Below, piece by piece: positions 7,886-17,127 of a stretch of DNA of 41,447 nt. Both the position numbers and the translations under genes were made by a program. The stretch lies in contig DASYUL010000068.1 in NCBI GenBank assembly GCA_036001245.1, forward strand, positions 1-41,447. Reading direction: 5' to 3'. Below the pieces are notes generated by a model that was not told the origin of the DNA, did no database searches, and was given only the letters and a program-made list of their open reading frames with translations. Numbering within the stretch: the stretch's first letter is position 1; each line of letters starts with the position of its first letter. The DNA comes from Gp7-AA6 sp036001245. GTDB taxonomy: Bacteria; Acidobacteriota; Thermoanaerobaculia; UBA5066; Gp7-AA6.

Positions 7886-8044
7886 CCTTACCTCCTCTGC
7901 CGCCCTCCGGCTAAGTCACGCCGGCGGAACAGCTTGGAACGGCCGCTCCCGTCATGGCCTTCACGCGTCCGTGGCGCGGATTATATGCAAAGCCGTTTTC
8001 GGGCCTTTCGGCGGCCCCGGGGAACTTGGAACCTGGAGCTTTCC

Positions 8045-8389
8045 CTACGGCGGCGCGTCCTGGCGCCAGTCGTGGCTCTTCAGCATCTCCCGATAGACCC
8101 GGTCCGCGCCCGCGAGGATTCCGCGGAGCTCGACGGTCAGGAGCTTTTCGACCTCGCCGACGGGATCCGTGTCGGCGAGCGGAATCGAGCACTCGACGCG
8201 GGAGCGCCCGAGCGACGCGAAGAACGGGGAGGGGCGCCTCGTCCAGTCCGTTTCGTTCCTGCGGTGCTTGACCATCAGGAAGGCCGCCAGCCGCCGCTCG
8301 TCCCATGGCTCGACGATTCGCCAGCTGAAGTTGGCTCGAGATCCTTTGTGCTGAATGTCGGGTTTCTCGTCGGCGAGAGTGATCGACAT
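8045..8389 (-). CDS. Hypothetical protein, 114 aa
   Basis: I do not recognise this protein. From ATG 8389 it reads as a soluble, charged 114-aa chain with FSWRIVEPWDERRLAAFLMV near residue 25, PSPFFASLGRSRVECSIPL in the middle and a helical end (VEKLLTVELRGILAGADRVYREML). There are no cysteine pairs, membrane segments or nucleotide motifs. Codon use is strongly GC at third positions, and the frame stays open through the gene, so I think it is real. It is divergent from the adaptor gene at 8435; TATCCT lies 13 bp upstream of its ATG and overlaps a TAGCAT on the other strand. It might be a small regulator of the divergent operon, but nothing in the sequence proves that. Confidence 0.6.
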   Translation of the reverse strand: MSITLADEKPDIQHKGSRANFSWRIVEPWDERRLAAFLMVKHRRNETDWTRRPSPFFASLGRSRVECSIPLADTDPVGEVEKLLTVELRGILAGADRVYREMLKSHDWRQDAPP

Positions 8390-8434
8390 GGAGCGTCGTT
8401 TGAGGATAGCATTTGCCGCGCTTCGACCACCAGA

Positions 8435-9196
8435 ATGATCAGAATCTTCTCGCGGGGCGTCCTCATCGGCCTGCTCGGGGCCGGCTACGCCGCCGGCGCC
8501 GGGGAGAAGGAGCCGGAGGTGTACCCGTCCCACCTCATGGTCGATCAGGAAGTCACGGTCAGCGCCCGGATCACGGGCGTGATCGAAAAGATCAACGTCG
8601 ACCGGGGCAGCGTGGTCAAGAGGGGCCAGTCGCTCGCGCAGCTCGAGCTCCAGGAGTTCGAGCAGGGCGTTCGCGAGGCGAAGGAGGAGATGCAGCTCCG
8701 GAAGGTGGAGCTCGAGCGCGCCCAGGCGCTCTCCGCCGGCAACATCATGAGCAAAGCGGAGCTGGACGAGAAGCGCGCCCGTCACGCCGTCGCGCAGGCG
8801 GCCTGGGAGAAGGCGCGCGCCATCCGCGACTATGCGTTCATCCGGGCGCCGTTCACCGGCGTGGTGACCGAGAAGTTCGCCCGGGTCGGCCAGAAGGTAA
8901 TCGACAACCAGAACGTCCCACTGTTCAAGATCACGGCATTCGAGCCCCTCCTCGCGCGCGTGTACCTTCCGGAGCAGTGGCTCATGAGGATCCGGCGCGG
9001 CGATCGCGTGGAGGTCGTGCCCGAAAAGTTTCCGAATGCGCGGACTACCGGCGTCGTCCAGTACATCAGCCCGACGGTCGACGCGGCCAGCGGGACCTTT
9101 CAGATCATCGTTCAGGTCCGCCGCGATCCCTCCCAACCGATCCTGCGACCGGGGCTTGCAGTTAAGGTTCTCTTCAACAACGCCGGCAGATCGTGA
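8435..9196 (+). CDS. HlyD/RND-type periplasmic adaptor (membrane fusion protein)
   Basis: Periplasmic adaptor of 253 aa with an N-terminal signal (IFSRGVLIGLLGAGYAAGAG). A barrel-sandwich half (SARITGVIEKINVDRGSVVKRGQSLAQL) is followed by a short coiled coil (about 75-125, SKAELDEKRARHAVAQAAWEKA), the second half (YAFIRAPFTGVVTEKFARVGQKV) and a beta-barrel (VYLPEQWLMRIRRGDRVEV). It is shorter than AcrA-type adaptors. No pump or outer-membrane gene is beside it. The histidine kinase starts four bases after its stop, so it belongs to a three-gene operon with a two-component system. It may sense or export the repeat protein made downstream. TAGCAT at 8407-8412 is a possible -10. Confidence 0.85.
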   Translation: MIRIFSRGVLIGLLGAGYAAGAGEKEPEVYPSHLMVDQEVTVSARITGVIEKINVDRGSVVKRGQSLAQLELQEFEQGVREAKEEMQLRKVELERAQALSAGNIMSKAELDEKRARHAVAQAAWEKARAIRDYAFIRAPFTGVVTEKFARVGQKVIDNQNVPLFKITAFEPLLARVYLPEQWLMRIRRGDRVEVVPEKFPNARTTGVVQYISPTVDAASGTFQIIVQVRRDPSQPILRPGLAVKVLFNNAGRS

Positions 9197-9200
9197 GGGT

Positions 9201-9970
9201 ATGAACGAGAAGCCGCCCCGACGTTCCCGGCGGCGAGTTCGCTCGACTCTCGACCGCGTTCTCGTCCACGACATCAAGAACATGGGGTTCCGGCTGCAGC
9301 TCCTGCTGTCGAATCTCGAGGAGAACTACGGGGATCCGGAGTTCAAGCGCTCCGTCGAGGACCTCCTGCGATCCACGGTGGAGCGGATCGACAGCATCGT
9401 CGACCGGTACTCCGCTCAAGACGAGCCGGTCCTGATCAAGGTCGCGGTCGACCTGAACGGAATCGTCCGAGAGATCGTGGAGGGAGAGACCCGGCGGGGC
9501 TTGCACGTCGAGGCGGGGATCCCGGGGCGCCGCACGCTTTCTCTCGCGCTGGGCGCGATTCCGGAAGTGTGGGGCGATCCCTACTGCCTGACCGACGCTA
9601 TCAAGAGCTTGATCGAAAACGCCCTCGAGGCCGTTCCGCCGGAAGGTCGCGTCCTGATCCGGACGTTTCGCGACGACTCGTCGAAGCGGCCACGCGTCGT
9701 CGTCGAAATCATCGACAACGGCTCCGGAATGACACCGGAGTTCGTGCGCGACCGGCTGTTCAAGCCGTTTCAGACGACGAAGGCCGACGGCGTCGGTCTC
9801 GGCCTCGCGACCGCCAGCCAGATCGTGCAGCTGCACGACGGTAAGTTCAGCATCCTCACGCGTGCCGGAGGGGGAACTTTCATCCGCGTGAGTTTTCCGG
9901 CCGTCGCGGCATCCGCGTCCACCTTCGCGCCGCCTCCGACAACCCCGCCGACGGCTTCTCCGGGGTCGGG

Positions 9971-9974
<4 letters not shown>
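9201..9974 (+). CDS. Soluble sensor histidine kinase (PrsK-like core)
   Basis: Cytoplasmic histidine kinase of 257 aa with no membrane segment and no sensor domain. The phosphoacceptor is H23 in VLVHDIKNMGFRLQLLLSN. The ATPase part shows the N box (SLIENALEAVP), G1 (IDNGSGMT), F box (LFKPFQTTK) and G2 (GVGLGLATA). The HDIKN box followed by a DPEF segment resembles the kinase core of PrsK from PEP-CTERM systems, from memory. A Pro/Ala-rich tail follows the ATPase. ATG 9201 lies four bases after the adaptor stop, and the stop overlaps the regulator start (ATGA), so the three proteins are made together. Input must come from a partner, possibly the adaptor. Confidence 0.88.
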
Positions 9975-11347
<1,373 letters not shown>

Positions 11348-11354
11348 GCGAGCT

Positions 11355-11384
11355 CGCTATCGGATGAAAAAGTCATCCGCAGCG
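11355..11384. promoter_or_regulatory. Inverted repeat CGGATGA-N5-TCATCCG, possible activator site
   Basis: Perfect 7-bp arms (11361-11367 and 11373-11379) around AAAAG, with outer CGCT/AGCG arms extending it. It lies about 120 bp upstream of the sigma-54 promoter, where enhancer sites for NtrC-type activators usually sit. No U tract follows, so it is a poor terminator for the regulator gene, though an attenuator is possible. Confidence 0.5.
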
Positions 11385-11471
11385 AGAAAATTCATCGCCG
11401 ATCGGGCGTTCCCTTGAAGCCCCTCCGGCAGTCCAATTTGGGTCGAACCGACTGACCGGATTAGGGTTGCC

Positions 11472-11503
11472 GGGCCAGCGCCGTCGCTGCAGTCCGCTGG
11501 CCC
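11472..11503. repeat. Perfect 9-bp inverted repeat overlapping the sigma-54 -24 box
   Basis: GGGCCAGCG at 11472-11480 and CGCTGGCCC at 11495-11503, with a 14-nt loop. The right arm includes the TGGCCC of the promoter, so a protein bound here, or the hairpin, could block or position RNA polymerase. Confidence 0.6.
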
Positions 11504-11512
11504 CCGCCTTGC
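11498..11512 (+). promoter_or_regulatory. Sigma-54 (-24/-12) promoter of the repeat-protein gene
   Basis: TGGCCCCCGCCTTGC: the -24 TGGC and -12 TTGC elements with exact 15-bp geometry (consensus TGGCAC-N5-TTGC). The predicted start is near 11524, giving a roughly 34-nt leader that carries AAAGGAG seven bases before ATG 11558. A sigma-54 activator is encoded directly upstream. Confidence 0.75.
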
Positions 11513-11557
11513 GATAAGGAAGGGCAGCCAGAAGAGGAAATCGAAAGGAGAAGCACA

Positions 11558-12040
11558 ATGTCGAAGGAAGTCCGGATCCAGTTGACGGAAGCTCAGAAGG
11601 CCAAGATCAAGGCGGCCACAGGCAAGAACATGGGTGAGATTCGCGTGACACGCCTCGGGAAGAACCTCGCGGTGACCCCGACCACGGACACGAGCATAGC
11701 GGGGACGATGGACACGAGCATCTCGGCCTCGCTGGACACTCTCGCCGCCGCGCAGGACACGAGTATCTCGGGCGCGATCGACACGAGCGTTGCTGGGCAG
11801 GTGGATCTCAGCGCAAACCAGGATCTGAGCGCGAATCAGGACTTGAGCGCGAATCAGGACTTGAGCGCGAATCAGGACTTGAGCGCCAACCAGGACCTGA
11901 GCGCCAACCAGGACCTGAGCGCGAATCAGGACCTGAGCGCCAACCAGGACCTGAGCGCGAACCAGGACCTGAGCGCCAACCAGGACCTGAGCGCCAACGT
12001 GGATCTGAGCGCGAATCAGGACTTGAAGGCCACGGAGTAA
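11558..12040 (+). CDS. Hexapeptide-repeat protein (DLSANQ), possible exported or RiPP-like peptide
   Basis: 160-aa protein I cannot assign to a named family. Residues 1-42 form a leader-like segment (VRIQLTEAQKAKIKAATGK, an amphipathic helix, then GEIRVTRLGKNLAV). Residues 43-82 hold five imperfect units of 7-8 residues starting DTS or DTL (DTSIAGTM, DTSISASL and so on). Residues 83-160 are 13 hexads: eleven DLSANQ, one DLSANV and a final DLKATE. There are no cysteines, aromatics or Sec signal. The gene has its own sigma-54 promoter, an AAAGGAG site and a strong terminator, so it is a dedicated single-gene unit. Facing it is a PqqD-like/M50/HlyD protein, which could recognise, cut and export it. 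Adhesin, matrix or peptide-product roles are all open. Confidence 0.85.
   Translation: MSKEVRIQLTEAQKAKIKAATGKNMGEIRVTRLGKNLAVTPTTDTSIAGTMDTSISASLDTLAAAQDTSISGAIDTSVAGQVDLSANQDLSANQDLSANQDLSANQDLSANQDLSANQDLSANQDLSANQDLSANQDLSANQDLSANVDLSANQDLKATE
11804..12037 (+). repeat. 18-bp coding tandem repeat, 13 units
   Basis: Thirteen 18-bp units encode the hexads. Units differ mainly at synonymous positions (GAT/GAC, CTG/TTG/CTC, GCG/GCC, AAT/AAC) while the amino acids stay fixed, so the protein sequence appears to be under selection after the array expanded. Confidence 0.9.
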
Positions 12041-12062
12041 CAATCCCGACCTTTCGGACACG

Positions 12063-12092
12063 AGAGCCCCGCGATTGCGGGGCTCTTCTTTT
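12063..12092 (+). terminator. Rho-independent terminator of the repeat-protein gene
   Basis: AGAGCCCCGC, loop GATT, GCGGGGCTCT: a perfect 10-bp GC-rich stem followed by TCTTTT. It starts 23 bp after the stop. The opposite strand has no U tract, so it acts only on the + strand gene. Confidence 0.92.
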
Positions 12093-12139
12093 GTCCGGGG
12101 GGAAGTCGCGAGCTCGACGGAGCTCGAGGTGACCTCTCA

Positions 12140-14335
12140 CTACCAGACGTTCGCCCGGACCCAGTTCCAGAGCATCGTCCCGATCCGTGCCCCGTACGGC
12201 GCGCGGCGGGAATGAAGCTTGACTCGAGCGCTCGCGCCCGGAAGGAGTTTTCCGTCCGCGTTTTCGAAGACGGCGATGGCCAGGAAACGGTCAGGCACCT
12301 CCGACGGGGCCGGAGGAGCCTGATCCGCGGTCGTCACTGGCGCCCCGGCCGACATGGCGGAGATCGAAGCGACTCGGCCCTCCCGAGCGTTCAGCGGGTC
12401 GGTTCGAACCAGCGCGCTCGCCGATTCCCCGACGTGAAGGTACCGAAGGAGTCGTTCCGAGACTCCGACATCGACTGCCATCCTCCGGCAGTCGCCGACC
12501 TCGACGAGCTCTGTCCCTTCGACGACGAATCGGCCGGTGAGGTCCTGGGGGCGGTGCGTGAGGATCCTTCCCGAGATCGGGCTTCGTAAAAGGAGAAACC
12601 CCTGCCGGGACCGAGCGCTCTGGAGCCCGAGCTCCGCCGATTTTGCGCGTCTTTCCGCCTGAAACGTCATTGCCGCGTTCGCCATCGCCCGATTCCGGCT
12701 GGACTCCTTCTCGAAGCGATCCTCTTCCGTGGCGAGCCGCTTGATCTGCTCGTCGGCTGCCGGACTGACCAACCGCGCAATCGGCTGGCCTTTCTCTACC
12801 CGGTCGCCCTCGCCGACGAGAACCTGCGCGACAACGGAGTCCTCCGGAGCCTGAAGGGCGACTCTTGAAACCGGCCGGAGCACGCCGTCCGCCTGAATCG
12901 TCCGGCGGGTCCATGGCACGGCGAGGATGAGAACGAGGACCGCCGCCGCGATCGCGAGCGGCTTGTGACTTCGGGACGACATGAGAAGCTCCCTCTTGTC
13001 CAGATAGAAGAGTTTGCCGACGCGGATCGCCGTCCTCGCCTTCTTTCGAAAGATCTGGGCGAGAGTCACGATCAGAAAGACGACTCCGTATGTCGGAAAG
13101 TATTTGTAATAGAAATTGCGGAATAGGCTGTAGACGAAAAACATGATCGTCGCGGTGTAGGCGATCGAGAGTAATCCGTAGATCCAATAGATTCGCCGTT
13201 TGCGCGGAGTCGTGGCCGGCACTTCCACAGGCAGCCTCAGGACGCTTTTCTGAAACCACGCACCCACTCTCTGCCACGCTGCCTCGCGGAGCTCGGGCAT
13301 CTGAAGCAGGCTCGTGAGCGCGTAGTACCCGTCCACTTTGATCAGAGGGTTGATGTTGAAGAAGACAGCGGAGATTCCCGTGAAGAGCATCGTCTTGTAC
13401 GCCAGCTGATTGAGCAGGGTATCGGGATAAGAGGCAACCCAGAATGCGGTGGCGACCGAACAGATCGCCACTTCACTGTAGATCCCGGCGATGGTCACCC
13501 AAAGGCGTTTGTACTTGTTCTTGAACAGGATTGAATCCGTCGTGTCGCAATAGAAGGCGGGCGTGAAATAGAAGAGAGCGAGCCCGATGTCGTGGCACTC
13601 GCCTCCGTACTTTTTCAGCGAATAGGCGTGAGCGAACTCATGAATCGCGCCGATGATCGAAAGAATGAAGAAGAACTGAATGATGTCGAGGAGAGGTTTT
13701 CCCAGGAAATGGTAGAGATCCATCGTTCCCGACCAGAGAGGTCCCCAGTGGCGGGAGAAAATGAATGCGGTCCAGATCGATGCTGCCAGGGTGAGAAATG
13801 CAATCGGGGGTGTCCAGATCCACGAGACGTATTTCACCGTCCGCGCGAGAAAACGATCCGGATCCATCACGTGGAACATGATGAAAAAAGGATTGAACCC
13901 TTCCGATTTTTCTTCGGCCTTCTTGTGTCGGAGGTTCTGGTATTTGTCCAGGAGAGTGAGACTGCGCTCGGCAACCGACTGTTCGATGAGCTCCCTCTCG
14001 CGGAGGAACTCTTCGTACTCGAGGACCCGCTCGAGCGGGATGGGGTTGTCGCCGGCTCGTCGGTTGAACTCCGCGACGATTTCCGCCCGGGTTCGCCTGC
14101 CGTCGAAGAGCCGGATCAGCTGCCACTGAGCGTTCTTGAACTGGAAGTATTTGAGCGTGGTCGGATTCTTGACGATCCAAAGGACCTCGCCCATCTGCAC
14201 CTGCCGAAGAACGCTCAGGTCCCTGCGGAGCGCTGGCCGATCATCCGACGCGCCCCGGCGCGAGGCCAGAAGCTTCGCGGTCTCTTCCGGCCGCCCGGCG
14301 GCGAGAAGCTTCCGCGAGGCAAAAGCGGAGCTCAA
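12140..14335 (-). CDS. PqqD-like / M50 zinc protease / HlyD adaptor fusion
   Basis: Multi-pass membrane protein of 731 aa with three parts. Residues about 40-120 form a PqqD-like winged helix (GEVLWIVKNPTTLKYFQF and LFDGRRTRAEIVAEF), the fold used by RiPP recognition elements. Residues 150-435 are an intramembrane M50-type protease: HEFAH at 232-236, GLALFYFTPAFYCDTTDS, and the third ligand D335 in NPLIKVDGYY, with several membrane helices. After a last helix (about 460-475), residues 480-731 are a periplasmic HlyD adaptor with a coiled coil. The start is taken as TTG 14335 inside TTGA overlapping the upstream stop; TTG 14368 is an alternative. It is the last gene of the STAS/GAF-HlyD operon and is convergent with the repeat-protein gene, its likely cargo. 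Confidence 0.88.
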   Translation of the reverse strand: MSSAFASRKLLAAGRPEETAKLLASRRGASDDRPALRRDLSVLRQVQMGEVLWIVKNPTTLKYFQFKNAQWQLIRLFDGRRTRAEIVAEFNRRAGDNPIPLERVLEYEEFLRERELIEQSVAERSLTLLDKYQNLRHKKAEEKSEGFNPFFIMFHVMDPDRFLARTVKYVSWIWTPPIAFLTLAASIWTAFIFSRHWGPLWSGTMDLYHFLGKPLLDIIQFFFILSIIGAIHEFAHAYSLKKYGGECHDIGLALFYFTPAFYCDTTDSILFKNKYKRLWVTIAGIYSEVAICSVATAFWVASYPDTLLNQLAYKTMLFTGISAVFFNINPLIKVDGYYALTSLLQMPELREAAWQRVGAWFQKSVLRLPVEVPATTPRKRRIYWIYGLLSIAYTATIMFFVYSLFRNFYYKYFPTYGVVFLIVTLAQIFRKKARTAIRVGKLFYLDKRELLMSSRSHKPLAIAAAVLVLILAVPWTRRTIQADGVLRPVSRVALQAPEDSVVAQVLVGEGDRVEKGQPIARLVSPAADEQIKRLATEEDRFEKESSRNRAMANAAMTFQAERRAKSAELGLQSARSRQGFLLLRSPISGRILTHRPQDLTGRFVVEGTELVEVGDCRRMAVDVGVSERLLRYLHVGESASALVRTDPLNAREGRVASISAMSAGAPVTTADQAPPAPSEVPDRFLAIAVFENADGKLLPGASARVKLHSRRAPYGARIGTMLWNWVRANVW

Positions 14336-16755
14336 GGGAGAAGAGGCCAGAGCCGGCTCCAGAACCAACGCGCCGGCCTTCGCAAGATCGCGGTGAGCAA
14401 CCGGACTTTGACCGTAGAAATCTTGGCTTTGCCCATCATTCCCGTCTTGAGGAGAGGGCCGCCGCCTTCGAGCTGAACCTCGGCCACGATGAAACGATCC
14501 TTCCCCTCCTCGCGAACGTGGGACCCGGGTCGTCGAACAGTTCCGTGGAAGATCCGCGTGGGATAGGGATTGAGCTTGACCGCAACGCGTTCACCCGGTT
14601 GCACGAGCGAGACGTCCGCTTCCGGGACGGCGACCTCCGCCAGGACCGTTCCGACGTTCGCGACGACACACAATTCCGTTCCCTTCTTCAGGAACTGGCC
14701 GACCCGTTCCTCGATCCGCGGCGTGACGATGACCCCGTCCACAGGTGCTCGGATTCTCGTTCGCGCGAACTGGTCCGCTTCGTAAGCGATCTTCGCAGTG
14801 AGCTCGTCGCGCCTCGACGTCGCCTTGAACGACTCCTGGGCGTCGCCCGCCTCCCGGTACCTCGCGATGTCGCTCTCGGCGATCGCGAGATCCGAGCGGG
14901 CCTCCTCCAGGTTCGCGGCGTATCTCTCGTCTCCGAGTGCAGCAATCACCTCTCCCGCGCGCACCGGGTCTCCCTCCCGGTGGAACACGGCGGACACGAT
15001 GCCATCCACGCCGGCGGTCGCCGCCGCGCGCTGGCCGGGCAGGATGCGAGCGGGGCCGGCGACGCGCAGTCGCCACGGCACCACCAGCAGAAGGATGAGT
15101 GCCGCGGCCGCGACGGCGCCCCCGATCAGTCGGCGGCGTTTCGGAATTGCCAGGAGTTGGCGTCGCTTCTCGGCAAGCGGCTTCAGGAAACCGGGAAGCG
15201 GAACCTGCTTGTATAACTGCGCGTTCCGGACAGCGACCGTCGCCTGATTGGTCAGAATGGCGAGTAGATCCAAGGCACCCGCTTCGAACGCCAGGGGTTT
15301 CCTTCTCAGAAACGCGAGGACGCCGAGCTTTCCCTCATCGTCGTTCAAGAGGAGACCGTGAAAGGAACGGAAACCTGTCTGCTGGAAGAACGACCGGAAC
15401 TTCTCCTCGGTTTCCGGTCGATCGGTCTGGATCTGTCCATTCGCGTCCTGAATTACGGCAATATCAGTGCCGCTGAAGAACACCCACTCGAGGAGATCCT
15501 GGGTGGCTCGCGCGCGCGGATCCCCCCGATCGATCTTCAATACTCCGGAGAGCGCTCCCAGCCGTATCTTTCCCCGGTCCAGGATCGCGAGGGCGCACTG
15601 GTCGTAGGCGACGAGGGCGGCGCTGGCATTGACGATAGTGCCCATCACCTTGTCCAGATCGAGCGTCGAGGTGATCTGCCGGCTCACCGTCAGCAGCGCG
15701 TCGAGCTCCTCGACCTTCTTCTCCGCCTCGTGTTCCCGTGCATTGCGCAGAGCTCGAACCGCCTGCCGGGCCAGGTCCTGCAGCAGCTCCTGGTCTTCCT
15801 CGGTGAACTCGGGGTGCCGCCCGCGCTTGTTCGCGAGCACGAGGGCGCCGACCGGCTTGTCGTCCTCGAGGAGCGGAAACGCGAGGATCGAGCGGATCGG
15901 ATAGCCCTCGTTCTCTTTCGCGAGCGCGTCTTCGTCGGGGATCGCCGCTCGGCGGACGATCTTCCGATCGGCCAGCATGTCGCCGACGATCGAGCTTCCT
16001 ACCGCGTCGGGCGCGTTCTCGACGTCGTAGTTCTCGTTGGCCACGGTTCCGCCGAGGAGAACCTCGCTCGTTTCCGGATCGAAAAACCAGAGGGAGGCGA
16101 CTTCGGCGACGCCGAAATCGACCGCCTTGTGGAGAATGATCGCGTTGAGCTCCGCGAGTTCGATCGTGGACCCGAACGCCTTGGAGAGGTCGTAGAGGTT
16201 CGTGAGCCGTTCGATCGCGTGGAGCATTCCGACGGTCTTGCGCTCGGCGCGGAGCGCCCGGGCGAGGGCCGGCGCGGCGTGCTGCACGAAGGCCTTGACG
16301 CGGGTCATGGTCTCGATCGTGTTCGGCCGCTTGCGGAAGAGAAGGGCGAGCACGCCGACCGAGATGCCCTCGGCCTCGAGGGGGACCACGATCGCGGTGT
16401 CCATGTCGCCCGGCAGGTTCTTCAGCAGGGGATCTTTCGAGCCGGCGAAGTCGATCCGGTCGAGAGTCGCCGCGCGCTTGTCGCGAAGCAGGTCGCGCAG
16501 GAACCCCTCGTGTCTCGGAACGGAGCGCCGCAGGAGCTTCTCGGTTCCGCGACCGTAAGCGCCGATGGAGAGGTAAATGGGATGGACCGTGTCGGGAGCC
16601 CAGAGCAGCGCGGCGTCCGCGCGGGCGAGCTCCGCGCTCCACTTGGCGGCCCACCCCGAGATCTGTGAAAGGTTCTCGCAGAGCGCAAGCTCCGCGAGCG
16701 CCGACGCTTCCGCGTTTGCGTCGAGTCTTGCGCGATCCTCGGGAGAGTCCGCCAT
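14332..16755 (-). CDS. Three-GAF, single-TM, HlyD adaptor fusion
   Basis: 807-aa inner-membrane protein joining cytoplasmic sensing to a periplasmic adaptor. Approximate order: GAF 1 (20-165), GAF 2 (185-345, SLWFFDPETSEVLLGG, RSILAFPLLEDDKPVGALVLANK), GAF 3 (355-520, GLLLNDDEGKLGVLAFLRRK), one transmembrane helix (about 545-563, AVAAAALILLLVVPW), then a HlyD module with barrel-sandwich halves (AGVDGIVSAVFHREGDPVRAGEVI and RTRIRAPVDGVIVTP) and a beta-barrel. There is no kinase, cyclase or EAL output, so signals bound by the GAF domains could act directly on the export machine. ATG 16755 lies 12 bp after the STAS stop; its own stop overlaps the M50 gene start. I know of no characterised protein with this order. 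Confidence 0.85.
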   Translation of the reverse strand: MADSPEDRARLDANAEASALAELALCENLSQISGWAAKWSAELARADAALLWAPDTVHPIYLSIGAYGRGTEKLLRRSVPRHEGFLRDLLRDKRAATLDRIDFAGSKDPLLKNLPGDMDTAIVVPLEAEGISVGVLALLFRKRPNTIETMTRVKAFVQHAAPALARALRAERKTVGMLHAIERLTNLYDLSKAFGSTIELAELNAIILHKAVDFGVAEVASLWFFDPETSEVLLGGTVANENYDVENAPDAVGSSIVGDMLADRKIVRRAAIPDEDALAKENEGYPIRSILAFPLLEDDKPVGALVLANKRGRHPEFTEEDQELLQDLARQAVRALRNAREHEAEKKVEELDALLTVSRQITSTLDLDKVMGTIVNASAALVAYDQCALAILDRGKIRLGALSGVLKIDRGDPRARATQDLLEWVFFSGTDIAVIQDANGQIQTDRPETEEKFRSFFQQTGFRSFHGLLLNDDEGKLGVLAFLRRKPLAFEAGALDLLAILTNQATVAVRNAQLYKQVPLPGFLKPLAEKRRQLLAIPKRRRLIGGAVAAAALILLLVVPWRLRVAGPARILPGQRAAATAGVDGIVSAVFHREGDPVRAGEVIAALGDERYAANLEEARSDLAIAESDIARYREAGDAQESFKATSRRDELTAKIAYEADQFARTRIRAPVDGVIVTPRIEERVGQFLKKGTELCVVANVGTVLAEVAVPEADVSLVQPGERVAVKLNPYPTRIFHGTVRRPGSHVREEGKDRFIVAEVQLEGGGPLLKTGMMGKAKISTVKVRLLTAILRRPARWFWSRLWPLLP

Positions 16756-16767
16756 GGCGATCTCGGT

Positions 16768-17103
16768 CTAGAAGCTCGAGACGGCGGTTTCCCGATCCTC
16801 GTGAAGCTCGAACACCGAGTCGAGCTTCGTCATCTCGAGCAGCTTCCGGGTCTGGGGCCCGGCGTTCAGGAGCTTCGTCTGGCCCCCCTCTTTCTGGGCG
16901 CTCGTCAGCGCCCGCACGAGAGCGCCGAGGCCCGAGCTGTCCAGAAAACCGACTCCCTTCAAGTCGACGAGGAGGTGCACCTTGCCCTCCTCGATCAGGC
17001 GCGTCACCGTTCGCTTGAAGGTGGACTCCGGCTCACCGATGACGAGATCGCCCTCGAGAGTCAGGATGGTGACCCGACCGTCCTCAGTCGTCTTGAGATT
17101 CAT
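16768..17103 (-). CDS. STAS-domain protein (anti-anti-sigma factor type)
   Basis: 111-aa single STAS domain of the SpoIIAA/RsbV class. It has the strand-turn VTILTLEGDLVIGE and the phosphorylation loop VDLKGVGFLDSSGLGALVRA, with the likely phospho-acceptor at S57. Family members bind serine-kinase anti-sigma factors, but some act as partner-switch adaptors for other proteins. No RsbW/SpoIIAB kinase is in the window. I start at ATG 17103; upstream in-frame codons have no domain homology. It is the first gene of the operon with the GAF-HlyD and M50-HlyD fusions, so it may connect them to a phosphorylation switch. A sigma-54-like element and a CATAAT box both lie upstream. Confidence 0.88.
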   Translation of the reverse strand: MNLKTTEDGRVTILTLEGDLVIGEPESTFKRTVTRLIEEGKVHLLVDLKGVGFLDSSGLGALVRALTSAQKEGGQTKLLNAGPQTRKLLEMTKLDSVFELHEDRETAVSSF

Positions 17104-17127
17104 CGGCGGGCGAATTATGTCCAAAAG

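Noticed and set aside
8389..8412. A sigma-54 promoter before the adaptor gene (TGG near 8389, TTGC near 8414)
   Set aside because: GG and GC cores are not at the required spacing (N10) in any register I could read.
11361..11379. CGGATGA hairpin as a terminator for the response regulator
   Set aside because: No U tract follows the stem, and its position suits an activator site better; kept as a regulatory candidate.
11804..12037. Regular 18-bp tandem repeat that might suggest a CRISPR array
   Set aside because: Units are contiguous with no spacers and are in frame within a protein; no cas genes are present.
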